A DNA stretch of 64,000 bases from Anaeramoeba flamelloides. Its lineage: Eukaryota; Metamonada; Anaeramoebidae. A program made the position numbers and the translations under genes. This document shows, one piece after another, positions 33,296 to 44,169 of the stretch; within the stretch, counting starts at the first letter, position 1; each line of letters opens with the position of its first letter. The notes below the pieces were generated by a model. It did not search any database, was not told the DNA's origin, and saw only the letters and a list, made by a program, of their open reading frames with translations. The stretch covers positions 5,332,001-5,396,000 of the forward strand of contig JANTQA010000060.1 of the NCBI GenBank assembly GCA_027625915.1. Direction: 5' to 3'.

Positions 33296-33710
33296 AACCA
33301 TTTTGGAAAAAAAGTCGAACATGATTTTTAATTGGGAACATTACTGAAAATTAAAAGTAAGATCAATTAAAAGCAAAAATTAAATAAATAAATAAAGACA
33401 AAACAAAGTATTCAGAACAATAACAGTTTTTTTAATATTATCCTTTGATATGGGTTTTTCATTGATTGATCAATTATTAAAAATTTGTTCAAAAAATTGA
33501 CTATTTTTGGGATCTCCAAAACCACACCAACAATTTCGATAAATCAAGTAGATTTAAATTGTATTTGTTGGGTTGATTGAAAATAATATAATGGATTATT
33601 ATTAAAAGTTAATTGGTTTCTTCTTTTTATTGAATTTTACTTTTCGTTTTAAGGTTCGATACATGTTCCCAATAAAAAACCATGTTTCACTTTTTTTCCA
33701 AAACAGTAAA
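33296..33710. mobile_element. ~410 bp inverted-repeat element, copy 2
   Basis: The left end has TTTTGGAAAAAAAGTCGAAC and ATGATTTTTAATTGGGAACA; the right end has TGTTCCCAATAAAAAACCAT then GTTTCACTTTTTTTCCAAAA. The interior matches 26839-27252 in order: AACAATAACAGTTTTTTTAA, AAAAAATTGACTATTTTT, GATCTCCAAAACCACACC, GGATTATTATTAAAAGTTAA and TTGGTTTCTTCTTTTTATTG. Non-coding. Confidence 0.75.
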
Positions 33711-34742
33711 TAAAAATTTTAAACAAATTTCACCAAATTTAAAATTTACATTCAAGATTCAAATAATTTACCTCCAAAATTGATTTGAACTTAGGTATAC
33801 CACTTGGTAGTGTATTGGATGTTCCATTGGAGCAAGAAGAAAACTAAACAGATACTATATTGCAAAACACTGATTATAGTTGTTTATCACGAATTATTGT
33901 GATCCCTTTTAAAAAATACAAATAATACGAACAAAAAAAATCAAAAATTATCTATTTTTGTAAATTTAATTTTCTACACTTGATAAACAATAGTAAGAAC
34001 CTTACGAAAACAAAATGAACTTGTTTGTTAATGTATTTTAATTTGTTTTGAACATCCCCCTTAATATAAGTTTTTCAAATAATAATTTTTGCTTGATGGT
34101 GTTTGAAATAAAAATACGAAAAATTTTCACTTCCTTTTCCATATTTTCAATTTACTTTATCAAATAGAGTTTTTTAAATTCAAATCTACTTCTTTGGTAG
34201 CTCTATTTTAAAAAAAAAACCGAAAAAGGAAATAAAACTTTTTTCCCATTTATTGTTTAAATACAAGTAATAATAATTAAGATCATCTAACACCTTATTT
34301 TCCACTTACCAAGTGAATACTTTTCTGAATACTACTTCTTGTTGTTTGACAAAACACCAGTGAAAAGTGAAAATAGACCCATAAACAACTAAGAAAAAAA
34401 ACTAGATTTGTTTGAAAAAGCATAGAACTAATTTTGTGAGAGAAATAGTAGACTTGGAGAATTGGAAATAGTTTAACCGAAATTTATGAGGATTCTTTAA
34501 TCCTCTTCAACCAGTTTGTTTGTTTCTATAAACTCAGTACCTTACTGGGATGCGAATGACTTTATTTTTTCGAATTATTTTTTCTCAACTTCCTTTTAAA
34601 TTTCAAATTAATTCTCCCCTCAAATGAGAAAAGTAAAAACCCTTTTAGACTCTTTTAGAAATCGAAACCGAAATAGAAATAACAACGGGGATCGAAAAAA
34701 AACTTTTTCTCCTTGGACTGCTTGTAAATATTTTTTTTAAAG
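33711..34742. other. 5' flank of the TMEM104-like gene
   Basis: About 1 kb. It contains a segment at 34085-34260 with GAAAAATTTTCACTTCCTTT- and AAATAAAACTTTTTTCCC-like strings that recur near 44725-44860 and 61755-61800, an undetermined repeat. A minimal candidate first exon, ATGAGAAAA|GTAAAA at 34624-34632, would join in phase to the next exon through AG at 34741-34742. This is only a possibility. Confidence 0.35.
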
Positions 34743-37700
34743 TCTTTTTTAACAATCACTAGCATCCTTAACCATTTGCTTTTTTTTCCCCTATCACCTA
34801 CACACAAAACCAATTCTAAATGGATCAAAGATGCGTTTTCAATCAATTATACACTTGGTGTTGGTATTCTAAATCTTCCGCTTGCTTTTTATCGAGGAGG
34901 GTTTATTATGTCAATTATTTTCTTATTGCTTTGTTCATTAATTTGCTCAATCACAATGGTGTATCTGATTGAAACAGAGGCCAGGGCTGAAGAGTTGGTT
35001 TCGCTCGCTGAGTATCAACGTGGGATCAAAAATACCTTTTCAAAGCAACTGACAATTGAAACTTTCCAATCGGACTTGTCCTTATCGGAATTTGAAGACG
35101 AACATTTAATTGTTGGAAATGAATCTAGTCCGTTAAGTCAAAGGATTAATAGCCACTATGACTGTAAATGTTTTTTTCCTATTTTTTGCGAAAAATTGAT
35201 TTTCCCACAGAACTCTCTTTGTAAAAAAACATTTTTAAACCCCCAACAATTTCTCCATTTTAAACAAAAACTCAGAGCAAATGTGTTCGAGTTTGTTGTA
35301 ATTTCTTAATTAGAAAATTTTTTTCGTTAAAATTTTTTCCCATCTTTTTGTTATTTGTGGCGATCTTTTTTATTAAAATCCTTTTTAAAAGACAATTTGA
35401 GAGTCTTTATAAAATCACAACAGAAACAAACAAAGCTAAAAGGTGGTGAAAACGTTTCATAAGATAGAAACTGTAGGGTGATCAAAAAATACAATTTTTC
35501 TGGGTATCAAACACTGTTTCTAATTAAACACGTGTTTTTTCTCCTTCCAATCGCACCACAACATCTAATTCACTACTCTATAGTATACCCAAGGTCAAAC
35601 CAATTTCGAAGGTAAACATTTTGATGTTCATCGAAAAATTTTAGGTTAATAGGAATGGAATTTGTAAAAAATTTTTATTTGTAATTTTTATGAAAATTTT
35701 TTGTTTTTTTTTGATGATAAAAATAATTCTGTCTTAAGGGATTAGCATCACCATAGATTCGTCTATAATTAAAGTATGTTGTAATTCGGTGTAAATGGTA
35801 TTAGTGTGCCATGGCTTAAATTGCTCTAAAAAAAACTATTATATATTTTATTGCACAAGAAATTATTGGATTTTTTACTAATGATCTCTAGTAAAAAAGT
35901 TTCATTTTGAAAATGATTTTTTTTAATTCCTTTTCCAAATCTAAAAATAGAAACCCAAAATAATAGTATTATGGTAGTTAATAATTCATATTTAGAACTC
36001 CCAAAAGTAACTATTTTTTTACTGAAATTGACCAGCCTATGAAAATAATCGTAAAATCTGGATATCTGGATTAAGAAAAATTTAATATTTCGAATATATT
36101 AAATAATAATATTATTACTATTTTTGATATTATTAGAAAAAGAGATTCATCATATTTATTAACCTTAGTGGATAATAAATTTATTTTTGAGTCTTTAACA
36201 AAATTTCTAAATAACAATTTATGAATTCGTGAAGTGCTGTAAAGTGTCGTAGAGTGCCGTAGAGTGCCTAGGTTTTTTTTTTAATTTCAGAAATAAAAAG
36301 AAAATTTTTGAAATTTTCCTTTAATTTCTAAAATTAAAAAAAACCTAACGGCGGTTTTCTTGAGGTTTTCTGTTTTATTTCTAAAGTATAAAAAAACCTA
36401 ACGAAAATCAATTGATTTTCCAAATAAACAGAAAACTCAAGAAAACCGAACGGCGCTTTTCCATAATTCAAAAGAATAGAGAAAAATTAAAGATTTTACT
36501 CATTTTTTTAAATTCTGGAAAAGATAACAGCGGTTTTTTTTAATTTGAGAAATAAACCGAAAATTAAATAAATTTTCTGTTTATTTCTCAAATTACTGTA
36601 AAAATCCAATTCTCATAATTAAAATTTTATCCCAAAGTCCAATAAGAAAGATAAATTAAATGTCTAACAATATCATTTCTAATTGATTTTCTCAAGATAT
36701 TTGGGGGATTTCAGCTAATAAACTTGAATAATATTTAGAAACTGAAGTAAAAATTTTCTTTTTTTAATTGGAAAATAACAGTAAAAAAAACCTAAGGGCA
36801 AATAAGAGGAATTAAAAACTCCTCTGTGAAATAATAATAATAAAAAAAGTAACCATTTTTTTAATTTTTTAATTTCAAAGATTTAATCAATAATCATCAA
36901 CATAAAATCCCAAAGACTGATGAGTTTTGTTCCCTTTATATAAAACTAGTTATAACGTCAATATATTTCCAATATTTTAGAAAATAATTTGTAAAAAAAA
37001 TCTATTCTTTAATTATTTAATTTTTTAAAAAATTAAATTTTTTAACAGCCAATCTACATTTTGCTCAAATTTAAGAATTATTTTTTGCAACTTTGCAGTA
37101 TGAATATTGATAATTCAACCTTTATATTTGTAGAAAAATGAAGATTTTTTTCTGAAATTGTTGATTTTTTTACTTATACAATAGTGGATTTATAATTGAT
37201 GAGATCAACAAACATTACCACCCGACTAATCGATTTTTTAGATACCTTTAAACCATGGAGCACTCATGTAATTAACACCCAACAATAAAATACTTTGATC
37301 CATGGCTTCTCCTTGGTAGATGATAATCCCTGAAATGGATATCTATTTTTTCGATAAATTTTTCTAATTTGATATTTCTTTTTTAATTATTGAACTCCAA
37401 GAAACCAGTGTGATAATTACTTATTTTTCCATGCCAGTTTCTTTGTTAATTTCATGCTTACCCCTTCTAGAAAAAGAAACACCAGTTTTAAATTTACATA
37501 ATTTTTCTACGTAGTCTTACAGGTTGTTTTAACAACAACACAGGCTTTTACCCAAAAATTTTCAAAAATTATCTTTAAAACAGTTTGCAAACACCATTAG
37601 AGATATTTTGAGTGCATATTCAAAACTTTTTTGTTCACACTTTTTAAAAATAACGAACAAAAATTTTTGATCTATAAATGGTTTACAGAAAAAACTAAAA

Positions 37701-40700
37701 ATTTTGAATATTTAAATTTTAATCCAAAAATAATCTTTTCAATCTTTTGAATTTACAAAAATATTAAAAATCAATTGTTTCGAAACCTCAAATTTCAATA
37801 GTCCTTAATTTTTATCCAAAATTGAAGATCGGTACACATACATTTAACGTCTAACATTTTATTAAATATCTTTGTGTAATTTTAAGAAAATAGAAATTGT
37901 TATAATTAATGTTTTTTTTTTTTTTTGAGACAAATTCATAACTATTTATTTTACATTTTTTTATTCAAGTTTTAAAGAGAAAATTTGAAATTAAATTTTA
38001 ATATTTTTTTCCTAAAATTTTAATAAATATTGCATGTTTCAATAATTAGAGTTCTCAGAACCAAAAATAACCCGATAATTATTAATAGTTTATTTGCTAC
38101 AAAAACAGAATTAAAAATAATTTAGATCAGTAAATTTTTTCTATTTGTTTTTTCAAAATAAAAACTTTAATTTAAATTCTCTTCACTTCTCCGAAATATA
38201 CAGAATTAACTTTTTTTTTTATTATTCAATATTTCATTTTTAAACTATTTAAATTCCTTCTGACAAACACTTGGGAATATATATATATATATAAAGGTTT
38301 AATTGTAAATTTAATTTTTTTTTCAGTTATCATTTTATTTCAAAAATTATAGACTTTTATCTATCCAATTAAATCAAATCTTGTTAAAATCCCCCCCCCC
38401 AAAAAAAAAAAAAAAAAAAAAAATGAGATTAATTTTCTTTCTAGCAACAAATAAGTATTTTTGGTTAAAAAATTTATTTTCTAAAGTAAGGAAAAGAGAT
38501 ATTTTATACTCATTAACATTCTTTTGAGAAAATAAATTTATTTACGAATTTTAAAGATAAAATCCTTGACTTTACGATAATTGAAAAATTTTAATTTTGA
38601 TTGCACCTTGTACAACTTATTTATAATATGTGAAACACCAAAGTAACAGAATTAACTTATAAAAAATAAAAACCAAAAAGTTCTCGAAATTTGAGATTCA
38701 TTTTCTGCTATTTCTGTGATTTCTGTTATTTGATTTTTCAAAAATTAATGAAAATATTCTGTTTTCTTTTGAACTTTTAGAAGGGATATCTTCAAAGATC
38801 CCCCTTTTTCTGTTTTAAAGATTGTTTTGCAATGGTAAACAATTTTGTTCAAAGCAAAATAAAAAAATTATTTTTTTTTTTAGTTTTCTTTTTCTGACTT
38901 ATTCTGAAAACTTTTTTAAAGAAATAATTTGTATCTCTTAATGTATTTTCAAATTTATTGTTCCGAATTCAAGTCAATTTCTTGAAGTGATTGTTTTTGA
39001 ATTTTCTCTGGGAAATTGAACCTAAATTTCCTAATACAATTCCCCTTTGATTTTATATATGAAGAACCAGATAATTTGAAAAAAAATCAAAAAACGATTC
39101 CAGATATCCCATATTTGCTATTTTATGTTTGAAAACTTAAAATTTTAAATCTGGGTTTTATCATCTAATCCCAACCAACCTCTTTTGCAAAATTCACCAA
39201 ATTTTGGTATCTTTTGTTTTATATAGTAATTTCAAAGATAAAATATATTTGAATTTGTTACTGAGACCAAATTTAAAATTTTATCTTCAAAAACAGTTTC
39301 TAAAATGGAAAAATAACAGATTTTTAATTTATTCGGAACAAAATTAAAATCAAGCTAGTTGAATTATATTTACCCTAAGATGGTTTTTCAAATTCTTTTT
39401 GATTATGAGGGTGCCCTTTTTTTATATCAACAACTCAGATAGGGAAAAATATTTATTTTTCAAAACTTGTACAAAAAAATCGTAATGAATAAAAAAATGC
39501 CAAAAAAGAACAAAAGAATTTTTATTAAAAGTTAATTTAAATGTGATTAGTAATAATTCCAAATTGAAACAAAAAGGTTTTATTGTTGTTAATACTTTAT
39601 TACATTATTTAACCCCCCTGTTATTAATTGAAATACCTTTTCATCTTTGGGTTTCTGTGATTCCTTTGATTCTCTTAATCATCACCATTACAAAGAATTT
39701 TTAATTGTTATTAAGAAATTCTTGTTACTTGAGGAATATTTTGGAATTTCTATTACCAAACAGTTATCCCGCAATATATTCCACGTGCTTATATCACATA
39801 AAATCTCCAATATTCAAAAAAAAATCAAGTTTCTTGGAAAATTTTTATCACTTAAAATCTTCAGAATTAATACTTTTGCTTCATATAAGAAGAAAATAAT
39901 AATAGTCAGAAATAGTGAATTATTAAACTAATGAATGAAAATTGGAAATAGATGAATACTTTTTATATTTATCTAATATTTTTTATAATTTTTATTTTGA
40001 ATATAATATTTATTTTTTATTTATTTTTCTCTATAATTATTCTATTTTTAGTTGAGGAAGGTTCTGAAGAAAAATTAATTGGAGACGAAGAAGAAAAAAA
40101 ATCTAATAATAAAAAATATAAACCAACTTTCGAAATTAAAGATCGAAAATTTGAATATAACGAATTATTATTATTATTTTTTGGGAAATACGGAAAACTT
40201 TTTGGTAGTATCGCAATATCATTTTATTTATATGGTATTTTATGGAGCTATGGTGTTGTTGCTGCAACCACATTGACTACAGTTTTTCCAATTAAATCTC
40301 TAACAAAGGGGGATATTTGGTATGATTATTTATTTTTACTTTTCATCTAATAACAAATTTTTTTTTTTTTTTTTTTTATGGATTAACAAAACTGAAAAAG
40401 ATATAATTAAAAATCCATTAATTATGAAGCAAGAAAATAATTATTGTTTTAAAACTATAAATTATTTAAATTCTTGTATAAATTAATATATTAATGAAAT
40501 TGGAAAATTTAATAAAAACACACCAATTCTTTTTTACAGAAACAGAATTCAAAATTAAAATTTTGATAATTTCAGTAATTAAAATAAAAATTAAATTCAA
40601 AAAAAAAAAAATAGAAAATTTATATTTTCTTGTTTTTAAAAAATTAATCAAATTCATTCAAGAATCAACAATAAAATCAGCTTGGAATTCAAAAGATTTA

Positions 40701-43700
40701 ATTGAATTAAAAAAAAAATCCATAAGTACAAAATAACTGAATTATCCGATTACAAAGCTGGGAAGTTTCTTTAGGTTTCTCAGGGTTTATAAGAATGGGT
40801 AACTAAAACCAAATATTTTACCCAATTCTTTGAAATTAAAAAAAGCCCCGTTAGGTTTTCTTGAGGTTTTAAATAAAACGAAAATTTATTAAATTTTTAC
40901 AAATTTTCTTAAATTAAAAAAAAAATATAGGCGCTTTACAACACTCTATGACAATTGAAGACACTCAATATATAGTTTTATGGCAATTAAGTTTAATAAA
41001 GATATTTACTTGAAACACAAAAATATTTAAGTTCTCGATCAAGTTCAACAATTCTAAAATAAATTTTCCCCACTTTTATAGAAATAAGAATTCAAATAAA
41101 TTTTGTCTTTTATATTTTAAAAATATTGACATAAACAAATTATAGAAAAGATTAATATTTTTTTTATGGGATTTCTGGCTTTGAAAAGGATTGATTAATA
41201 TTTCAAAACAAATTGAAAGAAATAAATTTTAACGAATTAATTTTAACCCAAGAAATTTCAAAACTATGTTCATTAATTAATAATCGTAAAATCTCTAATT
41301 ATAAGATTATTTTTTTTTGAAAGGAATTATAAGTCTAAGGGTAGTTAGAGTGTAATTTACACTCCTTTAATAATAATAAAATAAATAATTGTTTTTTTTT
41401 ATTTACTAATATTTTTTTTTCAAATTGTAAATAATTTGTGAATATCACCAATCCAAACTAGTACTTTCGAAAACCACTCTGTTAAATTTGAATAATAATA
41501 AAAAAAAGAAAAAGAAAAAGAAATAAATATCATATAAAAAGATTAATAAAGAAAGAAAAGTTATAAAAAAGAAAAATGAAAAGAAGGAACGAAACACTAT
41601 TCAAAAGATAATCTACAGGTTTAGAAAGGTCACCGCTACACGTTTTAAAAGTGTACTCAAATTGCTTAGTTCAATCTTGTACGTAGTTAAAGTCACCCTT
41701 TAAAATTTTATGCTTACCCCGCTTTTTAAAACAGCTGTAATAAAATGATTTTTTTTATGGAATTGCCCGACCTATGGAAATAATCAAATAATCTGGATAT
41801 CTGAATTAAAAAAAAATAATATTTCTAATAAATTAAAAAATAATAATATTTTTGAAATTATTAATAAAACGGATTTATCATATTTATTGTTCCTAATGAA
41901 TAAAAAAAATATTTTTGAGTCTTTGATAAAGTTCCTCAAGAAAAATTAGGAATTGGGGAAATTTTATAGCTTTTTCAGAGTTCAAAAGAATGGATAAAAA
42001 TCAAAAAAATGCTCAATTCTTTTAAATCCTAGAAAAGTTAATTGTGGTTTTCTTGAGGTTTTCTGTTTTATTTGTTAAATAATGGAGGTTTTCTTGAGGT
42101 TTTCTATTTTATTCTGTAAAATCTAATGATTTTCGATTGGGTTTTCTGAGTTTTCTATTTATTTGTTAAGTGTTCTAGGTTTTTTTGACTTTTCTGTTTA
42201 TTTGAAAAATCTATTGACTTCACAAATAAATAGAAAACTCAAAAAAACCCAACATAAATATATTGATTTTCCAAATATATACAGTAAACCTCAAGAAAAC
42301 TTATCTAAAATCTATTGATTTTTCGAATAAACAGAAAAGTCAAAAAAACCTAGAACACTTCACAAATAAATAGAAAACCCCAAAACAACCTAGAACACTT
42401 CACAAATAAACAAAAAAATCAAGAAACCCTAACGACAATAAGATCAATTAACACCCCACCTTTAAATAATAATAATAATAACAATTGGATTTTCCCATGT
42501 TAAATATATTCATTTTAAAAGAAATTATATAATCTCACCTTTTCTTAGTGGTTATTTGTTTTCTCAAAGATTTTTTTTTTTTTACCGAATTGACTTTCAT
42601 AAAATCAAAAAAAAAAAAAAAAAAAAATTTGGCTGGATTTGAAAAAATGAAAAGAAAACCAAAAGAAAACAGACAAGAAAAGAAAAAGTAAAAAAATAAA
42701 ATAAAAACAAACTTTGATGAAATTAGAAAAAATGATTCTGATCTAAAAATTAAAATTTTGTTTTAACAAATATATTGGATAAAGCTACAGAGAATTTCTT
42801 AAATTTACTCAATTAAGAAGGAAACCTTAGTCTGAAAAAGAATTTTATATTTCAAAATATTTATGAAGAAGAAATATTAATTTCAAATATGTGTTTCAAA
42901 TTATTCTTTTAATTTTTTTTTCAAAAAGTCTAAAATATTTAATCTTATTATTTCTTTCTTATTCTATGAAAAAAAAATATTCTCTTCGACCCTCTTTTGT
43001 TTAAAAAAATATTATAATAGCGAAATTGATGGGGAATACACATCAAATTGTCAAAACAATTATATTGTGTATCTAATTATTTTTGCAATTTTTGTACTTC
43101 CAGTTTCATGTTTAGATTTAACAGAGCAAAAAATTTTACAAATTGGGCTAACGATATTTCGATTTTTATCTTTAATTTTAATGATTTCGACTTGTGTCGA
43201 TGCAATTTTTACAAGTAAAGATACACAATCCCAATCCGACAAGCCACCTTATTTAGCAGAGTACAGTTTATTTAATATTTCGAATATAGGCTATGTTCTG
43301 GGCGCATCTGTGTTTTCACAGGTAATACACCACAGTGCCACTGTGATTATTGAACCGATCAAGGACAAGAAGAAAGCTTCAAAAATATATTTTTCATCAT
43401 TTTTTACAACATTTTCAACATATACATTGATCGGGATCATTTGCTCACTATACTTTGGTGAAAAAACTAAATCCGTTGTTTCACTTAATTGGATTAATTA
43501 TACTGGTGGCGACAAGCACGCACAAGTTTGGGCAAAAATGATCAAATATATTATAATGTTATTTCCTACAATAGATATCTTTTCTGCCTTCCCCTTAAAT
43601 GTTGTAACATTGGGAACTTCCTTATTTAATTACTTTTATCCTGAATTAAATAGGGGTAACCTAAAAAATAAAAAATTGAAAAAGATCCTTTTCAGATTAT

Positions 43701-43987
43701 TTGCGGCCATCCCCCCCTTAATAGCAGCTCTACTGGTTAAACAAATTCCAATCATTGTGATTTTTAATGGTATTTTTGGCTGTTTAATAGGCTATTTAAT
43801 ACCTGCATTATTGAATTATAAATCAAAAAAAATGTGTAAAATAATATTTAATAAAGATAAAACCCCCTATTCAAATATTTCTTCAAATCGAAAAAATATA
43901 ATATTAGTCTTCACTTTGGGTTGTCTAATATTAATAAGTACGTTGGTTTCATCAATAATTGATGAAGTAAAGAAATATAAAAAATAA
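34743..43987 (+). CDS. TMEM104-like multi-pass membrane protein
   Basis: A member of the amino-acid/auxin permease-like superfamily close to animal TMEM104, a membrane protein of poorly known function. Exons: about 34743-35163, 40052-40319 and 43021-43987, joined in phases 1 and 2 with GT-AG sites. Landmarks in order: SKWIKDAFSINYTLGVGILN (first helix; compare SSYVGLVYMFNLIVGTGALT), an acidic cytosolic loop, FEIKDRKFEYNELLLLFFGK with ISFYLYGILWSYGVVAAT (compare FEITDR and IVYLYGDLAIYAAAV), a Cys-containing luminal loop CEIDGEYTSNCQNN, YLIIFAIFVLPVSCLDLTEQ, PPYLAEYSLFNISNIGYVLG, VFSQVIHHSATVIIEPIKDK and MLFPTIDIFSAFPLNVVTL. About ten hydrophobic segments in roughly 540 residues (human about 496). 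The start codon is not settled; the first 10-20 residues may lie in a tiny upstream exon. The two introns (4888 and 2701 nt) are many times longer than those of the neighbouring genes. Confidence 0.82.
35985..36620. repeat. Composite element: common module plus palindrome cluster (intronic)
   Basis: From left: GACCAGCCTATGAAAATAAT and AATCTGGATATCTGGATTAA (shared with 41765-41800); the ATATT / TTTTTGATATTATTAGAAAA core (shared with 1275-1400); then at 36233-36280 four tandem degenerate copies of AGTGCCGTAG; then hairpin modules (AATAAAAAGAAAATTT with its inverse, TTTCTTGAGGTTTTCTGTTT with its inverse AAACAGAAAACTCAAGAAAA, ATTCAAAAGAATAGAG with its inverse), separated by CCTAACGGCGG, CCTAACG, CGAACGGCGC and ATAACAGCGG linkers. 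This is the most complete copy of the family in the window. Confidence 0.65.
36594..36782 (-). mobile_element. Short element with TTACTGT / ACAGTAA ends
   Basis: About 189 bp bounded by TTACTGTAAAAATCC and TTGGAAAATAACAGTAA. The interior (AATTAAAATTTTATCCCAAA, GTCCAATAAGAAAGATAAAT, ATATCATTTCTAATTG) is the reverse complement of strings at 16610-16680. It is a shorter relative of the 16508-17107 element and abuts the palindrome cluster on its left. Confidence 0.45.
40770..40965. repeat. Palindrome cluster, small (intronic)
   Basis: Contains TAAGAATGGGTAACTAAAAC with an inverse CCCAATTCTTTGAAATT arm, the linker CCCCGTTAGGTTTTCTTGAG, and an AAACGAAAATTTATTAAATT / AATTTTCTTAAATT hairpin. The right edge has mini-repeats GCGCTTTACAACACTCTATG and ACAATTGAAGACACTC, as at the edges of the other clusters. 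Confidence 0.5.
41735..42440. repeat. Composite element: common module plus long palindrome array (intronic)
   Basis: The left part (41765-41945) matches 36040-36215: ACCTATGGAAATAATCAAAT, AATCTGGATATCTGAATTAA and TTTTTGAGTCTTTGATAAAG. The right part (41960-42440) is an array in which GGTTTTCTTGAGGTTTTCTG, TTTATTTGTTAAGTGTTCTA and their inverses (AAATAGAAAACTC, CCTAGAACACTTCACAAATA) occur repeatedly, so long stretches can fold back on each other. Direct tandem copies of CCTAGAACACTTCACAAATA at about 42350 and 42390 show recent internal duplication. Confidence 0.65.
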
Positions 43988-44169
43988 TCATAATAATTTC
44001 CTTTTTTTTTTTTTTTTTTTCTTGTAATTTTTCATTTCGATATTATTAAGAAGTGCTGAAAATATTTTCATAATTAAATAATCTCAAGAAATTATTTTTG
44101 AAAAAACTTTTTTCCCATTCTTTTTTTTTTTTTTGAAGAAAATTTGTTTTTAACTTTGATTTATAAAAT
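43988..44169. other. 3' flank of the TMEM104-like gene
   Basis: The sequence just past the stop is TAATCATAATAATTTCC followed by a long T run (44003-44020). It presumably includes the 3' UTR. Nothing else was seen. Confidence 0.4.

Larger units (their letters stand above)
35164..40051 (+). other. Giant intron 1 of the TMEM104-like gene
   Basis: Donor TATGACT|GTAAATG, acceptor TTCTATTTTTAG|TTGAGG, phase 1, 4888 nt. It contains a dispersed-repeat segment at about 35735-35840, the composite element at 35985-36620, an ATTACTGT-ended repeat at 36594-36782, a run of C10 followed by A20 or more at about 38391-38423, and long T/A-rich stretches. Frames of 60-95 codons near 39647-39931 look like chance. 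No further exon is needed to complete the protein. Confidence 0.7.
40320..43020 (+). other. Giant intron 2 of the TMEM104-like gene
   Basis: Donor GATATTTG|GTATGATT, acceptor ATTATAATAG|CGAAAT, phase 2, 2701 nt. The splice joins ...KGDI to CEIDGEY, restoring the luminal Cys loop. It contains a small palindrome cluster at 40770-40965 and the large composite element at 41735-42440, plus A/T runs (42608-42627). Confidence 0.7.

Noticed and set aside
34624-34742. Nine-nucleotide first exon (ATGAGAAAA) plus 110-nt intron for the TMEM104-like gene
   Set aside because: Phase-compatible, but such a tiny exon cannot be supported from sequence alone, so the start is left open and this is only noted as a candidate.
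39647-39931. Two overlapping frames within intron 1 of the TMEM104-like gene, considered as extra exons
   Set aside because: The flanking exons join in phase and align continuously with TMEM104 without them; the peptides show no similarity to the family.
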